A stretch of DNA of 64,000 nt, taken from the NCBI GenBank assembly GCA_963799455.1, contig CAWCXF010000006.1, positions 272,748 through 336,747 of the forward strand, written 5' to 3'. Below, in pieces: positions 63,300 through 64,000 of the stretch. The position numbers and the translations under genes were made by a program. The stretch's first letter is position 1. Each line of letters begins with the position of its first letter. This DNA comes from CAWCXF01 sp963799455. Lineage in GTDB: Bacteria; Pseudomonadota; Alphaproteobacteria; Rhodobacterales; Rhodobacteraceae. Below the pieces are notes generated by a model. That model saw nothing but the letters and a program-made list of their open reading frames with translations, was not told the origin of the DNA and made no database searches.

Positions 63300-63894
63300 A
63301 CGGACGCCCGCCTCGACTGAGGAACCTCAAGGCGCGCAGGAGGTCGAGGCCGGCGCGGCCGTGCATGGTCCTCCTGATCCGCTTCAGGCGGTTGATGGGG
63401 CCCTCGACGGGGCTCGTGCCCCAGGGCAGCTCGAGTGCCGGCTCGACTGCCGCCCGGCCGCGATCGAGGCTCGCGGCGAGGCCCCGCAGCGGCCTCGACC
63501 GCGCGCCGGGAGGGCCCCCCAGCGCCAGGCCGAGATGGCGCCGGCGCTCACCCATGCGCTCGGTGCGCCGAGCGTGGGGGCGCACCCCCTCCGGCAACCG
63601 CGGGGCCGAAGTTGCGGCGCGCGCAGCCCGCCGTCGCGCAGCGCCAGCGGCGGGTCCGGACCACAACTGCGACGCGCCGCCCGAGCTGCGGCGCGCCGCC
63701 CGTGGCGCGGCAGGTCGCTCGGGATCCGTTCGTCGTGGCTGTGCCGCCGCCGCGACGGGCGACGGCAGGGGGGGCAGGGAGGGGCAGAGGGCCCATGACG
63801 GGCGCGGCCGGGCGGCGACGACGCGCTCGGCATCGAGGCGGACGCCATCGATGACGAGGCGCGCGGGGATGAGGGGCAGGAGATGCTCGGCCAT
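63300..63894 (-). pseudogene. ISL3-family transposase, internally deleted
   Basis: From ATG 63894: MAEHLLPLIPARLVIDGVRL, then in a second frame RTRRWRCATAGCARRNFG (the zinc-finger end), then ELPWGTSPVEGPINRLKRIRRTMHGRAGLDLLRAL, the family's C-terminus. Only ~600 bases remain of a usual ~1.2-1.6 kb gene, so the central DDE region is deleted. It abuts the IS3 element; the last ~100 bases of the window hold nothing further. Confidence 0.8.
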
Positions 63895-64000
63895 CCGCCG
63901 AGATGGGGCGGGGGCGGCCAGGATCACCCCCGCCGTTCTCTGGCCACCCGCTGCACCAAAAGCGCGGAAAGAGCCTCTGCCTGGCAGGCGGGTGTCAGTT

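Overview
The window is one stretch of a very GC-rich chromosome (by eye well above 70% GC, with GTG and TTG starts and strong G/C third positions). Its gene families point to an alphaproteobacterium of the Rhodobacterales type: a cysG-DUF2849-cysI-cysH-DUF934-fpr sulfite operon next to an Lrp/AsnC regulator, a bactofilin/M23 peptidase pair, three TRAP transport systems, many ATGA/GTGA stop-start overlaps, and an uvrA preceded by an alphaproteobacterial GTTC-N7-GTTC LexA box. I cannot name the species. Sulfotransferases, TRAP systems and a proton antiporter would suit a marine or saline habitat (inference).

Layout. 1-10,010: a (p)ppGpp-hydrolase-like HD protein, small hypotheticals, then accessory genes typical of molybdenum hydroxylases (MoxR ATPase, CoxE-like VWA protein, XdhC/CoxI, molybdopterin-binding protein) with no hydroxylase structural genes, interleaved with DUF4260, a ParB-like ORF, DUF1203 and a large acidic OmpA-family protein. 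10,088-17,968: infC, apparently starting at a rare AUA codon, an acidic lipoprotein, and the assimilatory sulfite-reduction operon on the minus strand with a divergent AsnC-type regulator. 18,262-35,841: cytochrome P450 beside a fused TRAP permease and TAXI receptor, a drug-type MFS pump, bactofilin and LytM-type peptidase, queA, another MFS, DUF924, a small membrane protein, lpdA, DUF3140 and uvrA.

36,070-41,510 is a mobile-element graveyard: an IS110-type remnant, a serine-recombinase tail cut by an IS5-type element with terminal inverted repeats, and a 2.7-kb ISKra4-type element bounded by 22-bp inverted repeats that carries a pRiA4b ORF-3-like gene and a tyrosine-recombinase fragment. Nearly every frame is broken. 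Directly after it (41,937-52,623) comes a compact surface-glycan island: GT4, GT61, a two-domain GT2, an MsbA/PglK-type ABC exporter, another GT2, a pyruvyl transferase and two divergently transcribed sulfotransferases. Together they suggest a sulfated and possibly pyruvylated exported glycan, the best candidate here for an uncharacterised system.

52,731-61,921 is transport and metabolism: a DctPQM TRAP operon with an SDR dehydrogenase, a cation:proton antiporter, and a second fused TRAP permease with a TAXI receptor. The right end (62,128-64,000) holds a decayed IS3-family element and an internally deleted ISL3-type transposase.

A recurring oddity is short GC-rich tandem arrays touching or overlapping stop codons at several gene 3' ends (lpdA, both strands at 58.2 kb, the MFS gene at 23.0 kb, DUF2849, the MFS gene at 29.7 kb). 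No rRNA, tRNA or CRISPR array was recognised.
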